From assembly GCA_023411715.1 (NCBI GenBank), contig JAEYOM010000040.1, positions 1 to 64,000 of the forward strand: DNA of 64,000 nucleotides, in the 5' to 3' direction. Under the pieces are notes generated by a model. It worked only from the letters and a program-made list of their open reading frames with translations, ran no database searches and was not told the origin of the DNA. The stretch is from Bacillota bacterium. Its GTDB lineage: Bacteria > Bacillota > Clostridia > Acetivibrionales > DTU013. Both the position numbers and the translations under genes were made by a program. Within the stretch, counting starts at the first letter, position 1; every line of letters starts with the position of its first letter. Positions 53,111-62,189 of the stretch are shown here, one piece after another.

Positions 53111-53214
53111 AAATCTGAGATGCCATCGATCTTTAATTATTAAGTTATGCTTTACTGATTTAAATCCGAAGTAAATAATGGAGCATCCGGGTATACATGA
53201 GAGGAGGCTGAACT

Positions 53215-55605
53215 ATGCCTGTGAGGCAAGAGCATTTGAAAACTTTTGCTGCATTAGCGTTTTTTGCTTTGCTTTTGCTCGCATATCCGACAAATATATC
53301 GGCTGAAGACTCCTCTGCGTACTACAAAGGCCAACATCCCAAAAGCGTACTGATACTAAATTCATATGACCAAAGCCAACCGTGGACGAGGGATCAGAAT
53401 ACAGGCATAAACGATATACTCAACAAAGACAGCAATGGTTATTCGATATATATCGAGTTTATGGACTGGAAGGAGTTTCCCGACGAGGTAAATCTGGAGG
53501 AGCTGAAGCGCAGGCTTTATTATAAGTATTCCAAAAAAAAGATAGATGTAATAATCACGACAGACGACGCAGCGCTCAAATTCGCGCTTGACAACAGGAA
53601 CGCCATGTTTTCCGGAGCACCTGTGGTTTTTAGCGGAGTCGATGAAAAAAACCTGCAGGGTATACTGGAATGGAAGGCAGACGTAACGGGCGTCGTTGAA
53701 ATCAGGGATCCGGTCGGGACCATGGCTGCTGCAATTAAGATAAATCCCGATATTAAAACTGTCTACGTCATATTCGATAATACGGAAAGCGGGCTTTCAT
53801 CTGGTGAAATGACCATGAATGCTATACGGGAATCGTATAGAGGCATTAATATAGTACCGTTGAATGACAGTGATATTGAAAGTCTTTTCAAAAAAGTACA
53901 AGGCGCTTCTCCTCAAAGCATTGCGATCTGTAATTCTTATTCGCCCAAAGCCGGCAATATGAAGCTGGGGGTCGACTATTTCTTCAGACAGCTTACTTCC
54001 GTATGCCCAGTACCTGTTTATAACCTGTACGACTATACGATGGGTACCGGCACCATAGGCGGCAGTATGGTAAGCGGCAGGCAGAACGGGGAGGAGGCTG
54101 CAAAACTCGCTATCAGGATACTGAACGGTGAAGAGACTTCAAAGCTGCCTATAGAGAGAAAAAAATTTGTGAGTTTCAAATTTGACTATAAAGTTCTGCA
54201 AAGATTCCACATAGGACTTGATTCCATTCCCAAAGGCAGTACTATCGTAAATAAGCCCTTCAACTATTTTGAAGTACATAGGACATTGATTTATACTTCT
54301 TTGATCATCACTTTCATACTTCTTTGTTTTATAACGTTACTGCTGTTTTATCTCAAAAAATTAAAAACAATGAAGACGATACTGTCAGAAAGCAATAGTG
54401 AACTGATGGGCCTTTACAAGGATCTTTCGACAGCGGACGAAAAACTAAGACAGCAATATGATGAGCTTGTACTGATACAAAGAAATCTTTCCACGAGCGA
54501 ATATAAATATGAACTGCTTTTTGATAAAATGATCAACGGGTTTTTCATTTTCGAACCGGTATTCAATAAGAACGGAAGGATGGCGGATATCCGTTTCCTT
54601 AAAGTAAATCCGGGTTTTTTCCATCAAACAGATTTACCGCAGTCGGATATATCCGGTAAAACCTGGTCGGAGGTATTCGGCTACCCCAACCAGGAACTGA
54701 GCATTTACCGGAACATTTTGGAAACCGGCAAATCAGAACCGTTTGAAGTCTACAACTCCCGTTCGGGCGTTTACAACCTTGTGGATTCATTTCTGATTTC
54801 AGATAATCAAATCGGCGTTATGTTCGAGAATATCACAGGCTACAAGAAGGCGATAAAAGAAGTGAGGGTACTGAATACCGAGCTGGAAAAGCGCGTTGTG
54901 AACAGGACCGCCGAACTTGAGGACGCCGTGCGCGAGCTGGAATCCTTCTCCTATACGGTATCACACGATTTGAAATCCCCGTTGAGGGCTGTCGCGGGAT
55001 ATACCGATATCCTGATGGAAGATCTGGGTGAAAAGCTTGATGTCGATTCGCTGCAGATACTTAAGAATATTAGTGCGATAAGCAAGGAATCGATAGAAAT
55101 GATCAATAAAATGCTGCAGTACTCAAAAACGGCAAGGACGGAGCTGAATAAGGAAGAAGTTAATATGGAAAAGATCGTCTCCGATGTGTATAATGAATTA
55201 AGACTAACGTATCCGGACAGGGATGTTAGTCTGGTCATAGATTCGGGGCTGCCTTATGTCAGCGGTGACAGGGTGATGCTCAAGCTGTTGCTGCAGAACG
55301 TTTTGTCAAATGCCTTCAAGTTTACGAGAGATGTGCCAAAGGCAGTCATTACGGTAGGCTGCACACTTACGGCTGAGGAATACATTTTTTATGTCAGGGA
55401 CAATGGCATCGGATTTGATATGAAATATGCCGGCAAGCTTTTCAGTGTATTCCAGAGGCTCCATACTGCGGAAGAATTCGAAGGGAGCGGTATTGGGCTC
55501 GTTACGGTCAAAAAAATAATCGAAAAGCATGGCGGAAGGGTTTGGATTGAAAGCAAGGTAAATTACGGAACAGCCATATTTTTTACATTCCCATTTACCA
55601 TATGA
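53215..55605 (+). CDS. Sensor histidine kinase with ABC-type substrate-binding sensor domain
   Basis: The 796-residue protein has a signal/anchor (about 10-28) and an extracytoplasmic ABC_sub_bind-like domain (about 40-335; KSVLILNSYDQSQPWT, NAMFSGAPVVFSGVD). A membrane helix (about 357-382), a PAS-like domain (about 430-545) and HisKA with phospho-acceptor His584 (SYTVSHDLKSPL) follow. The HATPase domain has NVLSNAFKF, DNGIGFD and GSGIGL. It would sense an external ligand by a binding-protein fold and phosphorylate a partner. No response regulator is adjacent; instead a GGDEF-EAL gene follows 13 bases later. GAGGAGG precedes the ATG. Confidence 0.88.
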   Translation: MPVRQEHLKTFAALAFFALLLLAYPTNISAEDSSAYYKGQHPKSVLILNSYDQSQPWTRDQNTGINDILNKDSNGYSIYIEFMDWKEFPDEVNLEELKRRLYYKYSKKKIDVIITTDDAALKFALDNRNAMFSGAPVVFSGVDEKNLQGILEWKADVTGVVEIRDPVGTMAAAIKINPDIKTVYVIFDNTESGLSSGEMTMNAIRESYRGINIVPLNDSDIESLFKKVQGASPQSIAICNSYSPKAGNMKLGVDYFFRQLTSVCPVPVYNLYDYTMGTGTIGGSMVSGRQNGEEAAKLAIRILNGEETSKLPIERKKFVSFKFDYKVLQRFHIGLDSIPKGSTIVNKPFNYFEVHRTLIYTSLIITFILLCFITLLLFYLKKLKTMKTILSESNSELMGLYKDLSTADEKLRQQYDELVLIQRNLSTSEYKYELLFDKMINGFFIFEPVFNKNGRMADIRFLKVNPGFFHQTDLPQSDISGKTWSEVFGYPNQELSIYRNILETGKSEPFEVYNSRSGVYNLVDSFLISDNQIGVMFENITGYKKAIKEVRVLNTELEKRVVNRTAELEDAVRELESFSYTVSHDLKSPLRAVAGYTDILMEDLGEKLDVDSLQILKNISAISKESIEMINKMLQYSKTARTELNKEEVNMEKIVSDVYNELRLTYPDRDVSLVIDSGLPYVSGDRVMLKLLLQNVLSNAFKFTRDVPKAVITVGCTLTAEEYIFYVRDNGIGFDMKYAGKLFSVFQRLHTAEEFEGSGIGLVTVKKIIEKHGGRVWIESKVNYGTAIFFTFPFTI

Positions 55606-55618
55606 ACTTATACCGGTT

Positions 55619-57208
55619 ATGGAAAGGTGGCAGAGTGTATTGGAACCTGAAAACCATAATAAGATCGCTCTTAGGATCACTATAATCTGCTTTGTTGCGG
55701 GAACGTTATGGATATTGCTTACGGACAAGCTTTCAGCCATATTGATCGGCAATACCGATACCTTTGCGTTAGTTAAGATCATAAAAGATATCGCCTGTGT
55801 CGTTATCTCCGGGGTTCTGATATACTGCCTGGTAAATAGCGCGTTCAAAAAACTCAGTCAGGCCAAAGAACAACTGATAATCCGCAATAAGGAGCTTTCG
55901 GATGCCAGGGATAAAATAGCGGAACTTGCTTACACAGATCAGATTACAGGTCTTCCAAACCGGGTTATGCTAAATGAGAAGATAGGTACGATATTGAAAA
56001 CGGAAGACAGGTTCGCTTTTCTGTTTATTGATATTGACAATTTTAAATATATAAACGACACGCTCGGTCATTCCTTCGGGGATGATCTGCTCAAAAAGCT
56101 AAGCGACGTAATAGGAGGTATACTTGAGGAAAACTGCAGCCTCTATACGCTCGGCGGCGATAAATTCATCGTATTGGCCGAAGAGTTCAAGGATATTTAT
56201 GAAATAGAGCGGATTGCGGTTAAGACGCTGAAAACCCTTAAAAAACCTATCGAAGTCGACGGCAGGATATTCTACAATACGGCGAGCGTAGGTATCTGCG
56301 TATTTCCGGACCATGGAAGTTCATTTGATGAACTCTTGAAAAATGCTGATATCGCTTTGTTGAAAGCAAAGGAAAAAGGAAAGAACAGGATCGTTATTTT
56401 CAGCGAGCCTATGAAGGCAGCCATGCAGGAATGGGCTGATATTGAGAAGTATTTGCGTTCCGCTCTGGGAAACAGCGAATTTGAATTATACTATCAGCCG
56501 CAATTTGATATCAAGACCAGGAAAATAACGGGATTTGAAGCGCTGATCAGATGGCGGAACGATGAGATGGGCTTTGTAATACCGGGTAATTTCATTAAAG
56601 TGGCAGAAGATACGAACCTGATAATCCCGATAGACGAGTGGGTCATGAGGAATGCCTGCATATTCCTGAAACGCTTGCAGCAGGAGGGATTCGGGAATCT
56701 TACCGTATCGGTGAACGTTTCGATGCTGCAGCTTTTGCAGGATGATTTTGTTGAAGCGGTTACCGAGACGATTGAAATGGCCAATATCGATCCCGGTAAT
56801 CTTGAGCTCGAACTGACGGAATCGATCGTCGGAAAAAATTATAAAGTTATCGTGGAGAAACTGCGCATACTGAGAAAGCTGGGCGTAAAAATTGCATTGG
56901 ATGATTTCGGTAAAGGCTATTCGTCTCTTAATTATTTACGCGAACTTCCTATAACGACGCTCAAGATCGATAAATCTTTCATAAAAGTGATTTCAGAAGA
57001 TGACAGCGGCAACAATCTGACTGATTTTATCGTAAAAATAGGTCAAAGCCTGGATCTTTGCATCGTAGCGGAAGGCATCGAAACGCAGCAGCAGTTGGAT
57101 TACCTCTCCGGCATTAACTGCGACAAGATGCAGGGTTATCTGATGAGCAGGCCGCTGCCCGAAAAGGATGCGCTAGAAGTATTGCGCCGGAAGAACAGGG
57201 GAGCTTAA
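55619..57208 (+). CDS. Membrane GGDEF-EAL protein (c-di-GMP turnover)
   Basis: The 529-residue protein has two N-terminal membrane helices, a short coiled coil (about 85-105), a GGDEF domain and an EAL domain. The cyclase signature reads GGDKF (residues 179-183) instead of GGDEF, so cyclase activity is doubtful. The EAL half looks intact: E307-A-L, ELTESIV, DDFGKGYSSL and AEGIE, so c-di-GMP hydrolysis is likely, with the GGDEF part perhaps a GTP-binding regulator. It follows the sensor kinase by 13 bases and probably forms an output branch with it. The ATG lacks a strong ribosome site. Confidence 0.88.
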   Translation: MERWQSVLEPENHNKIALRITIICFVAGTLWILLTDKLSAILIGNTDTFALVKIIKDIACVVISGVLIYCLVNSAFKKLSQAKEQLIIRNKELSDARDKIAELAYTDQITGLPNRVMLNEKIGTILKTEDRFAFLFIDIDNFKYINDTLGHSFGDDLLKKLSDVIGGILEENCSLYTLGGDKFIVLAEEFKDIYEIERIAVKTLKTLKKPIEVDGRIFYNTASVGICVFPDHGSSFDELLKNADIALLKAKEKGKNRIVIFSEPMKAAMQEWADIEKYLRSALGNSEFELYYQPQFDIKTRKITGFEALIRWRNDEMGFVIPGNFIKVAEDTNLIIPIDEWVMRNACIFLKRLQQEGFGNLTVSVNVSMLQLLQDDFVEAVTETIEMANIDPGNLELELTESIVGKNYKVIVEKLRILRKLGVKIALDDFGKGYSSLNYLRELPITTLKIDKSFIKVISEDDSGNNLTDFIVKIGQSLDLCIVAEGIETQQQLDYLSGINCDKMQGYLMSRPLPEKDALEVLRRKNRGA

Positions 57209-57211
57209 TAA

Positions 57212-58153
57212 ATGGTTTTTCTCAACTCAATAGGAAGCATATTCACTATTATAATACTTATCGCAACTGGTCTTGTACTGACGCATGCCGGCTGGTTCAA
57301 CGAGGCTGCGGGGCAAACGTTATCAAAGCTCATAATGAATATCTCACTTCCGTGCTATATGCTCTACAATATAACGACGACCTTTGACAAATCGGAACTT
57401 GAAAGTATGAGCAGGAACCTTATTGTTCCGGTCATTTCCATAGGCGTGTGCTATCTGCTTTCCATTTTGACAAGCAATCTGATAAAGGTGGACAGGAGTC
57501 GAAAAGGAGTCTTTCGCTCGATGTTTTTCGCATCGAACACGATGTTCATAGGTCTGCCTGTAAATCTGGCGCTGTTCGGGGAAAAATGCGTGCCGTACGT
57601 GCTGCTTTATTACCTGGCCAATACGAGCTTCTATTGGACGGTAGGGGCTTACGAGGTTAGCCGTGACAACCCTGAAAACAGGGCTGCGGCATTTTTGAAC
57701 GTCCAAACGCTCAAACGTGTTTTCAACCCTGCAATTCTCGGCTTTATAATCGGCGTGGTCCTGGTGCTTCTCGATTTCCGGCTGCCGTCCTTTATCATGG
57801 ATAGCTGCAAATACATAGGAAATCTTACCACACCGCTCGCCATGTTCTTTACGGGTATAGTACTGTATTCGGTAAAGCTTAAGGATATCAGGTTCAGCAA
57901 GGATGTGATCGCTTTACTGCTGGCCCGTTCGGTCATCAGCCCGGCTCTGGTGCTGCTCATGCTTCCGGTATTCGGTGTCCCGAGCCTGATGGGTAAGGTG
58001 TTTGTAATACAGGCCGCTATGCCTGCGATCACGAGCACATCAGTCGTTGCGAGGGAATACGGTTCGGATTATCAGTTTGCGGCACTGATGACGGCCATAA
58101 CGACTGTATCAAGCCTTATAGTGATACCGTTTTATATGTGGTTCATGGCATAA
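57212..58153 (+). CDS. AEC-family transporter (auxin efflux carrier-like)
   Basis: The 313-residue membrane protein has about ten hydrophobic helices, the N-terminal half with LSKLIMNISLPCYMLYNI and the C-terminal half with QAAMPAITSTSVVAREYGSD. Bacterial AEC members carry small organic acids such as malate; the substrate here is unknown. It starts 4 bases after the GGDEF-EAL gene. Downstream comes the decarboxylase operon, so transport of a carboxylate would fit but is not proven. Confidence 0.85.
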   Translation: MVFLNSIGSIFTIIILIATGLVLTHAGWFNEAAGQTLSKLIMNISLPCYMLYNITTTFDKSELESMSRNLIVPVISIGVCYLLSILTSNLIKVDRSRKGVFRSMFFASNTMFIGLPVNLALFGEKCVPYVLLYYLANTSFYWTVGAYEVSRDNPENRAAAFLNVQTLKRVFNPAILGFIIGVVLVLLDFRLPSFIMDSCKYIGNLTTPLAMFFTGIVLYSVKLKDIRFSKDVIALLLARSVISPALVLLMLPVFGVPSLMGKVFVIQAAMPAITSTSVVAREYGSDYQFAALMTAITTVSSLIVIPFYMWFMA

Positions 58154-58228
58154 TAAAATAATGCCCCGGATCACTATTTAATTATCTTATGTACGTAAAT
58201 TGAAACAAGAGAAATTTAATAATTTGTA

Positions 58229-58256
58229 TTGACATTTTATATTACTATTTTATAAT
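58229..58256 (+). promoter_or_regulatory. Strong promoter of the decarboxylase operon
   Basis: TTGACA (58229-58234), 16 bases, TATAAT (58251-58256): both boxes match consensus. Confidence 0.75.
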
Positions 58257-58288
58257 AGTATATAAATTACAAAATTAGATTTACGGTT

Positions 58289-58360
58289 GGACAGGTGACT
58301 GTTTTCAAGATCGGGCTTTCAGGGTGGGAAGCCGGATTTTGTATGTTCCCTGTCTTTTTT
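58289..58360 (+). promoter_or_regulatory. Structured leader with internal terminator before the Na+-pump operon
   Basis: GACAGG (58290-58295) pairs with CCTGTC (58349-58354), followed by TTTTTT. Inside, GGCTTTC (58314-58320) pairs with GGAAGCC (58327-58333). The unit sits between the promoter and oadA, so it would end transcription early unless refolded. The class is not recognised; it may be a riboswitch or attenuator. Confidence 0.45.
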
Positions 58361-58419
58361 GTTGCCGTTTTCATATAAAGCAAGATTACAACAAACAATA
58401 ATGAAGGAGATGACATAAA

Positions 58420-59796
58420 ATGAAAATTAACATTACAGAAACAGTTCTGAGAGATGCCAATCAGTCCCTTATAGCAACAAGAATGCCGTATTCAGACATG
58501 GAGGGGATACTTGACATGCTGGATAACGCGGGTTACCACTCTCTAGAGTGCTGGGGAGGGGCTACGTTTGATTCCTGTCTCAGATATCTTGATGAAGATC
58601 CATGGGGGAGACTTGAAAAAATCAGGTCAAGAGTCAGGAAAACCAAGCTTCAGATGCTGCTGCGCGGTCAGAATATCCTTGGCTACAAACATTATCCCGA
58701 CGATGTCGTGAGAAGATTCGTGGCTCAGGCGGTAGAATCCGGAATGGATATTTTCAGGATATTTGACGCATTGAACGATTTCAGGAACATCGAGGTCGCA
58801 GTAGATGAGACGATCAGGAGGAAGGCTCACGCCCAAGGCTGTATAAGCTATACCACTAGCCCTATCCATAATCTGGAGAGCTATGCCAAAATGGTCAAGC
58901 AGCTTGAGGAAATGGGCGTCCATTCTGTTTGTATAAAGGATATGGCCGGTATCATGGGACCCAGGGAAGCGTATGATCTGATTAAAACAATCAAGGAAAC
59001 CGTTAAACTGCCTGTTTACCTTCATACCCATTCAACCACGGGTCTTGGCCCGATAACGCTGATGAAAGCCGTTGAGGCGGGCTGCGACGGTATAGACTGT
59101 GCTATTTCATCCTTCTCGGGCGGCACTTCGCAGCCGGCGACGGAGACTTTAAACTATGCCTTGAAGCAGTTGGGCTATGAAACGGGGTTGGACGAAAGCC
59201 TTCTTAAGAAAATCAACGATCACTTCAAGCCGATAAAAGCAAAATATGTTGCTTCCGGTCTGATGGATCCGTTTGTTATGGGAACTGAAACAGATGCGCT
59301 TGTTTACCAGGTACCCGGCGGAATGCTATCCAACCTCATCGCACAGCTGAAATCACAGAATGCTTTAGACAGGCTTGATGAAGTTCTTGCGGAGACTCCC
59401 AGGGTGAGAAAAGATCTGGGCTATCCTCCGCTGGTAACGCCGATGAGCCAGATGGTAGGCGTTCAGGCGGCAGCCAATGTCCTCGCCGGCGAGAGGTATA
59501 AAAACGTATCAAAGGAGATAAAGGCTTATTTGAGGGGCGAATATGGAAAAGCGCCCGGAAAAGTCGATCCTGATCTGGTTAAAAAGGTCCTAGGTGATGA
59601 GAAGCCTATCGAGGGAAGGTTTGCCGATAAACTCGAGCCCGGATTTGAGAAAGCGAAAGCTGCAATCGGGAGCCTTGCGAAGAATGACAAGGATGTACTA
59701 TCCTATATTGCATTCCCCCAGATTGCGGAAAATTTCCTTAAGAATAGAGAAGAGAAGACTTCTGTAAAAGTAACCTACTCTATCAGAAAACTGTAA
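58420..59796 (+). CDS. oadA: Carboxyltransferase subunit (oxaloacetate decarboxylase alpha / pyruvate carboxylase subunit B type)
   Basis: The 458-residue protein has the TIM-barrel carboxyltransferase start TETVLRDANQSLIATRM, the metal-site HTHSTTG and the conserved barrel segment QVPGGMLSNL, then the PYC_OADA helical region. It lacks the C-terminal biotin domain, which is a separate gene downstream. It moves CO2 from a carboxylic substrate (oxaloacetate or methylmalonyl-CoA-derived) to biotin. GAAGGAGATG precedes the ATG. The DANQS start is common to both OadA and 5S-type subunits, so the exact substrate is open. Confidence 0.9.
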   Translation: MKINITETVLRDANQSLIATRMPYSDMEGILDMLDNAGYHSLECWGGATFDSCLRYLDEDPWGRLEKIRSRVRKTKLQMLLRGQNILGYKHYPDDVVRRFVAQAVESGMDIFRIFDALNDFRNIEVAVDETIRRKAHAQGCISYTTSPIHNLESYAKMVKQLEEMGVHSVCIKDMAGIMGPREAYDLIKTIKETVKLPVYLHTHSTTGLGPITLMKAVEAGCDGIDCAISSFSGGTSQPATETLNYALKQLGYETGLDESLLKKINDHFKPIKAKYVASGLMDPFVMGTETDALVYQVPGGMLSNLIAQLKSQNALDRLDEVLAETPRVRKDLGYPPLVTPMSQMVGVQAAANVLAGERYKNVSKEIKAYLRGEYGKAPGKVDPDLVKKVLGDEKPIEGRFADKLEPGFEKAKAAIGSLAKNDKDVLSYIAFPQIAENFLKNREEKTSVKVTYSIRKL

Positions 59797-59808
59797 AGGA
59801 GAGTTTGT

Positions 59809-60135
59809 ATGTCAGTTATCGAAAGTGTTGTAGTAGGGCTGTTTTGTCTCTTTATTGTCTTTCTGGTCCTTGCTGTGCTTTATGCGATAGTAATACTGCT
59901 CTCCACTGCCTTGAGGTCCGCGACGGTTAGAAATGCTTCAGACAGTAAAACGGCTAATGAAAACAGTCCTGAGAGAACAGAAGTTGCAAACGATCAGCAG
60001 ATAGCCAGCGGGAAGCTCGAGCTTTTCAACGTGGATGATAAAACTGCGGCGACTATTATGGCGGTCGTAAGCCATGAATCAGGGATACCTCTTGATGAGC
60101 TGAATTTCAAGTATATAAAGGCACTGGAAAAATAG
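59809..60135 (+). CDS. OadG-like small membrane subunit of the decarboxylase
   Basis: The 108-residue protein has one N-terminal hydrophobic helix (about residues 5-35), a polar linker and a conserved tail TAATIMAVVSHESGIPLDEL, as in OadG/MmdD-type subunits that assemble the complex. It lies 12 bases after the carboxyltransferase gene with its own AGGAG site. Confidence 0.82.
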   Translation: MSVIESVVVGLFCLFIVFLVLAVLYAIVILLSTALRSATVRNASDSKTANENSPERTEVANDQQIASGKLELFNVDDKTAATIMAVVSHESGIPLDELNFKYIKALEK

Positions 60136-60156
60136 AAGAAAGGATTTGACCAGGAT

Positions 60157-60573
60157 ATGAAATACATCGTAACAATCAATAACAAGGACTATGAGGTTGA
60201 AGTCGAAAAGGGGCAGGCCATGGTCACAGGAGTAAAGCCGGCAACAGTACCGGCCGTAATGACGGCCCAGGAGCCCGCAGCCGCGCGGGCCGCATCTGCA
60301 GCTTCACATACTGCGCGTGCCGACGACAAACAGGCCGAGCCCACTGCTGTTTCCGGCCAGGGCGAGGCAGTCAGGGCGCCAATGCCGGGTACAATCCTGG
60401 ATATCAAAGTCAGCGCCGGCTCAAAAGTAAAAAAGGGATCCGTCATTCTGATCCTTGAAGCGATGAAAATGGAAAATGAAATTGTTGCGCCATGTGACGG
60501 CAGCATCTCTTATATAAACGGAGCCAGGGGATCGTCCGTAAACACGGGCGATTTGCTTGCCGTAATTCAGTGA
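60157..60573 (+). CDS. Biotin carboxyl carrier protein of the decarboxylase
   Basis: The 138-residue protein has an Ala/Pro/Thr-rich flexible linker (about 28-65) and a biotinyl domain with EAMKMEN; the biotinylated Lys is residue 104. It shuttles CO2 from the carboxyltransferase to the membrane subunit. AGGAT-like ribosome signal upstream; 11 bases before oadB. Confidence 0.92.
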   Translation: MKYIVTINNKDYEVEVEKGQAMVTGVKPATVPAVMTAQEPAAARAASAASHTARADDKQAEPTAVSGQGEAVRAPMPGTILDIKVSAGSKVKKGSVILILEAMKMENEIVAPCDGSISYINGARGSSVNTGDLLAVIQ

Positions 60574-60584
60574 GGTGATGGAAA

Positions 60585-61727
60585 ATGTTTCTTGATGCTA
60601 TTAAATCAATTTTCGCCGATTCGGGTTTTGCCGCGCTCACTTGGCAGCAATGCCTTATGCTTGTTGTGGCCTGCGTTCTTGTATATCTGGCAATAGTAAA
60701 GAAATTCGAGCCTTTGCTGCTTTTGCCGATCGCCTTCGGCATACTTCTCGCAAACCTGCCTCTGGCCGGATTGATGAATCCGCCCGTTGAAGGGTCGAAA
60801 GAGCCGGGAGGACTGCTGTATTACCTTTATCTCGGAGTAAAACTGGGAATATATCCGTCATTGATATTTCTGGGTATCGGTGCAATGACGGATTTCGGCC
60901 CGTTGATCGCCAGGCCTTCGAGCCTGTTCATGGGAGCAGGGGCTCAATTCGGTATAATGACGGCTTTCATCATAGCTATAGCTCTCGGCTTTACTCCGCA
61001 GGAAGCGGCTTCGATCGGGATAATAGGCGGAGCCGACGGACCTACCGCTATTTACCTGACAACGCGTCTGGCTCCCGACCTGCTGCCCGCAATCGCAATT
61101 GCGGCATATTCCTACATGGCGCTGATCCCGTTGATACAGCCGCCGCTCATGAGGCTTCTGACGACCAAAAAGGAAAGGGAAGTCAAGATGGAGCAGCTCA
61201 GGGAAGTAAGCAAGCTTGAGAAGATTGTTTTCCCGATAGCCGTGACCATATTCTGCGTACTGCTGCTTCCTTCCGTAGCGCCTTTGATCGGAATGCTGAT
61301 GCTCGGGAATCTTTTCAGGGAATCCGGCGTGGTCGAGAGGCTTTCAAACACTGTTCAGAATGCGCTGATTAATATCGTTACCATTTTCCTTGGTACAACG
61401 GTCGGCGCCACGGCAGTAGCCGACAGGTTCCTCAGGCCGCAGACGCTGATGATCATCGGTCTTGGCCTTTTGGCCTTCATGTTCAGCACGGTTGGAGGCC
61501 TGCTCATCGGCAAGGTGATGTATCTGCTGTCGGGTGGCAAGATCAACCCGCTTATCGGCTCCGCAGGCGTATCCGCAGTACCTATGGCTGCAAGGGTATC
61601 CCAGGTTGAGGGGCAGAAGGCAAATCCTGCGAATTATCTGCTGATGCATGCTATGGGACCCAACGTTGCCGGAGTTATCGGCTCGGCAGTTGCAGCAGGC
61701 GTGCTGCTTGCGTTGTTTGGAAAGTAA
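60585..61727 (+). CDS. oadB: Na+-translocating decarboxylase beta subunit
   Basis: The 380-residue integral membrane protein decarboxylates carboxybiotin and exports Na+. It has GAMTDFGPLIARPS, the conserved IGIIGGADGPTAIY and PNPLIGSAGVSAVPM-like NPLIGSAGVSAVPMAARV, and about nine helices. With the three preceding genes it forms a complete oxaloacetate or methylmalonyl-CoA-type pump, giving the cell a sodium gradient from decarboxylation. No methylmalonyl-CoA mutase genes are in view, so oxaloacetate is slightly favoured. Confidence 0.94.
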   Translation: MFLDAIKSIFADSGFAALTWQQCLMLVVACVLVYLAIVKKFEPLLLLPIAFGILLANLPLAGLMNPPVEGSKEPGGLLYYLYLGVKLGIYPSLIFLGIGAMTDFGPLIARPSSLFMGAGAQFGIMTAFIIAIALGFTPQEAASIGIIGGADGPTAIYLTTRLAPDLLPAIAIAAYSYMALIPLIQPPLMRLLTTKKEREVKMEQLREVSKLEKIVFPIAVTIFCVLLLPSVAPLIGMLMLGNLFRESGVVERLSNTVQNALINIVTIFLGTTVGATAVADRFLRPQTLMIIGLGLLAFMFSTVGGLLIGKVMYLLSGGKINPLIGSAGVSAVPMAARVSQVEGQKANPANYLLMHAMGPNVAGVIGSAVAAGVLLALFGK

Positions 61728-61935
61728 ATCTGGATTAGGGAGGAATGCATTTCCTAAATACGGAGCATTTGTTTATGATTCCCAGTATTGAAATAGATGT
61801 GTAGTATCCTGCCTGATGGGTTTTATAGCCCATCGGGCGGTATATATGGCTGGATATTTATTACAGTTCATTTTTACACAAAAACTCTTGCATTATGTAC
61901 AGCCCGTATGCTATAATAACCACTGTCGCAAATAT

Positions 61936-62009
61936 TGCGGGATTGTGTAATGGCAGCACTACTGACTCTGGATCAGTCTGTGAGGGTTCAAATCCTTCTC
62001 CCGCAGCCA
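61936..62009 (+). tRNA. tRNA-Gln (anticodon CTG)
   Basis: The acceptor arms TGCGGGA (61936-61942) and TCCCGCA (61999-62005) pair fully. The anticodon stem ACTGA/TCAGT encloses loop CTCTGGA with anticodon CTG (codon CAG). GGTTCAAATCC forms the T arm, and a CCA end is encoded (62007-62009). This is the CAG-reading isoacceptor. The 208 bases from oadB to the tRNA hold only a short CCATCGGG/CCTGATGG-type fold near 61810-61840. Confidence 0.95.
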
Positions 62010-62029
62010 AATAGAAACATACAACGAGA

Positions 62030-62060
62030 GAAGCTCCCAAATAGGAGCTTCTTGTTGTTT
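62030..62060 (+). terminator. Terminator after tRNA-Gln
   Basis: GAAGCTCC (62030-62037) pairs with GGAGCTTC (62044-62051), then TTGTTGTTTT. Confidence 0.85.
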
Positions 62061-62189
62061 TAGAGAGAAAAGTGCATGCCGATTCATGGATCCGGTTAAA
62101 TGCATTTTTTTTAATCCATCTGGACAAAACTTGTAATTTGATATATAGTATTACCTAACAGGAACACTATATCTGGGGAGTGATTTCCG

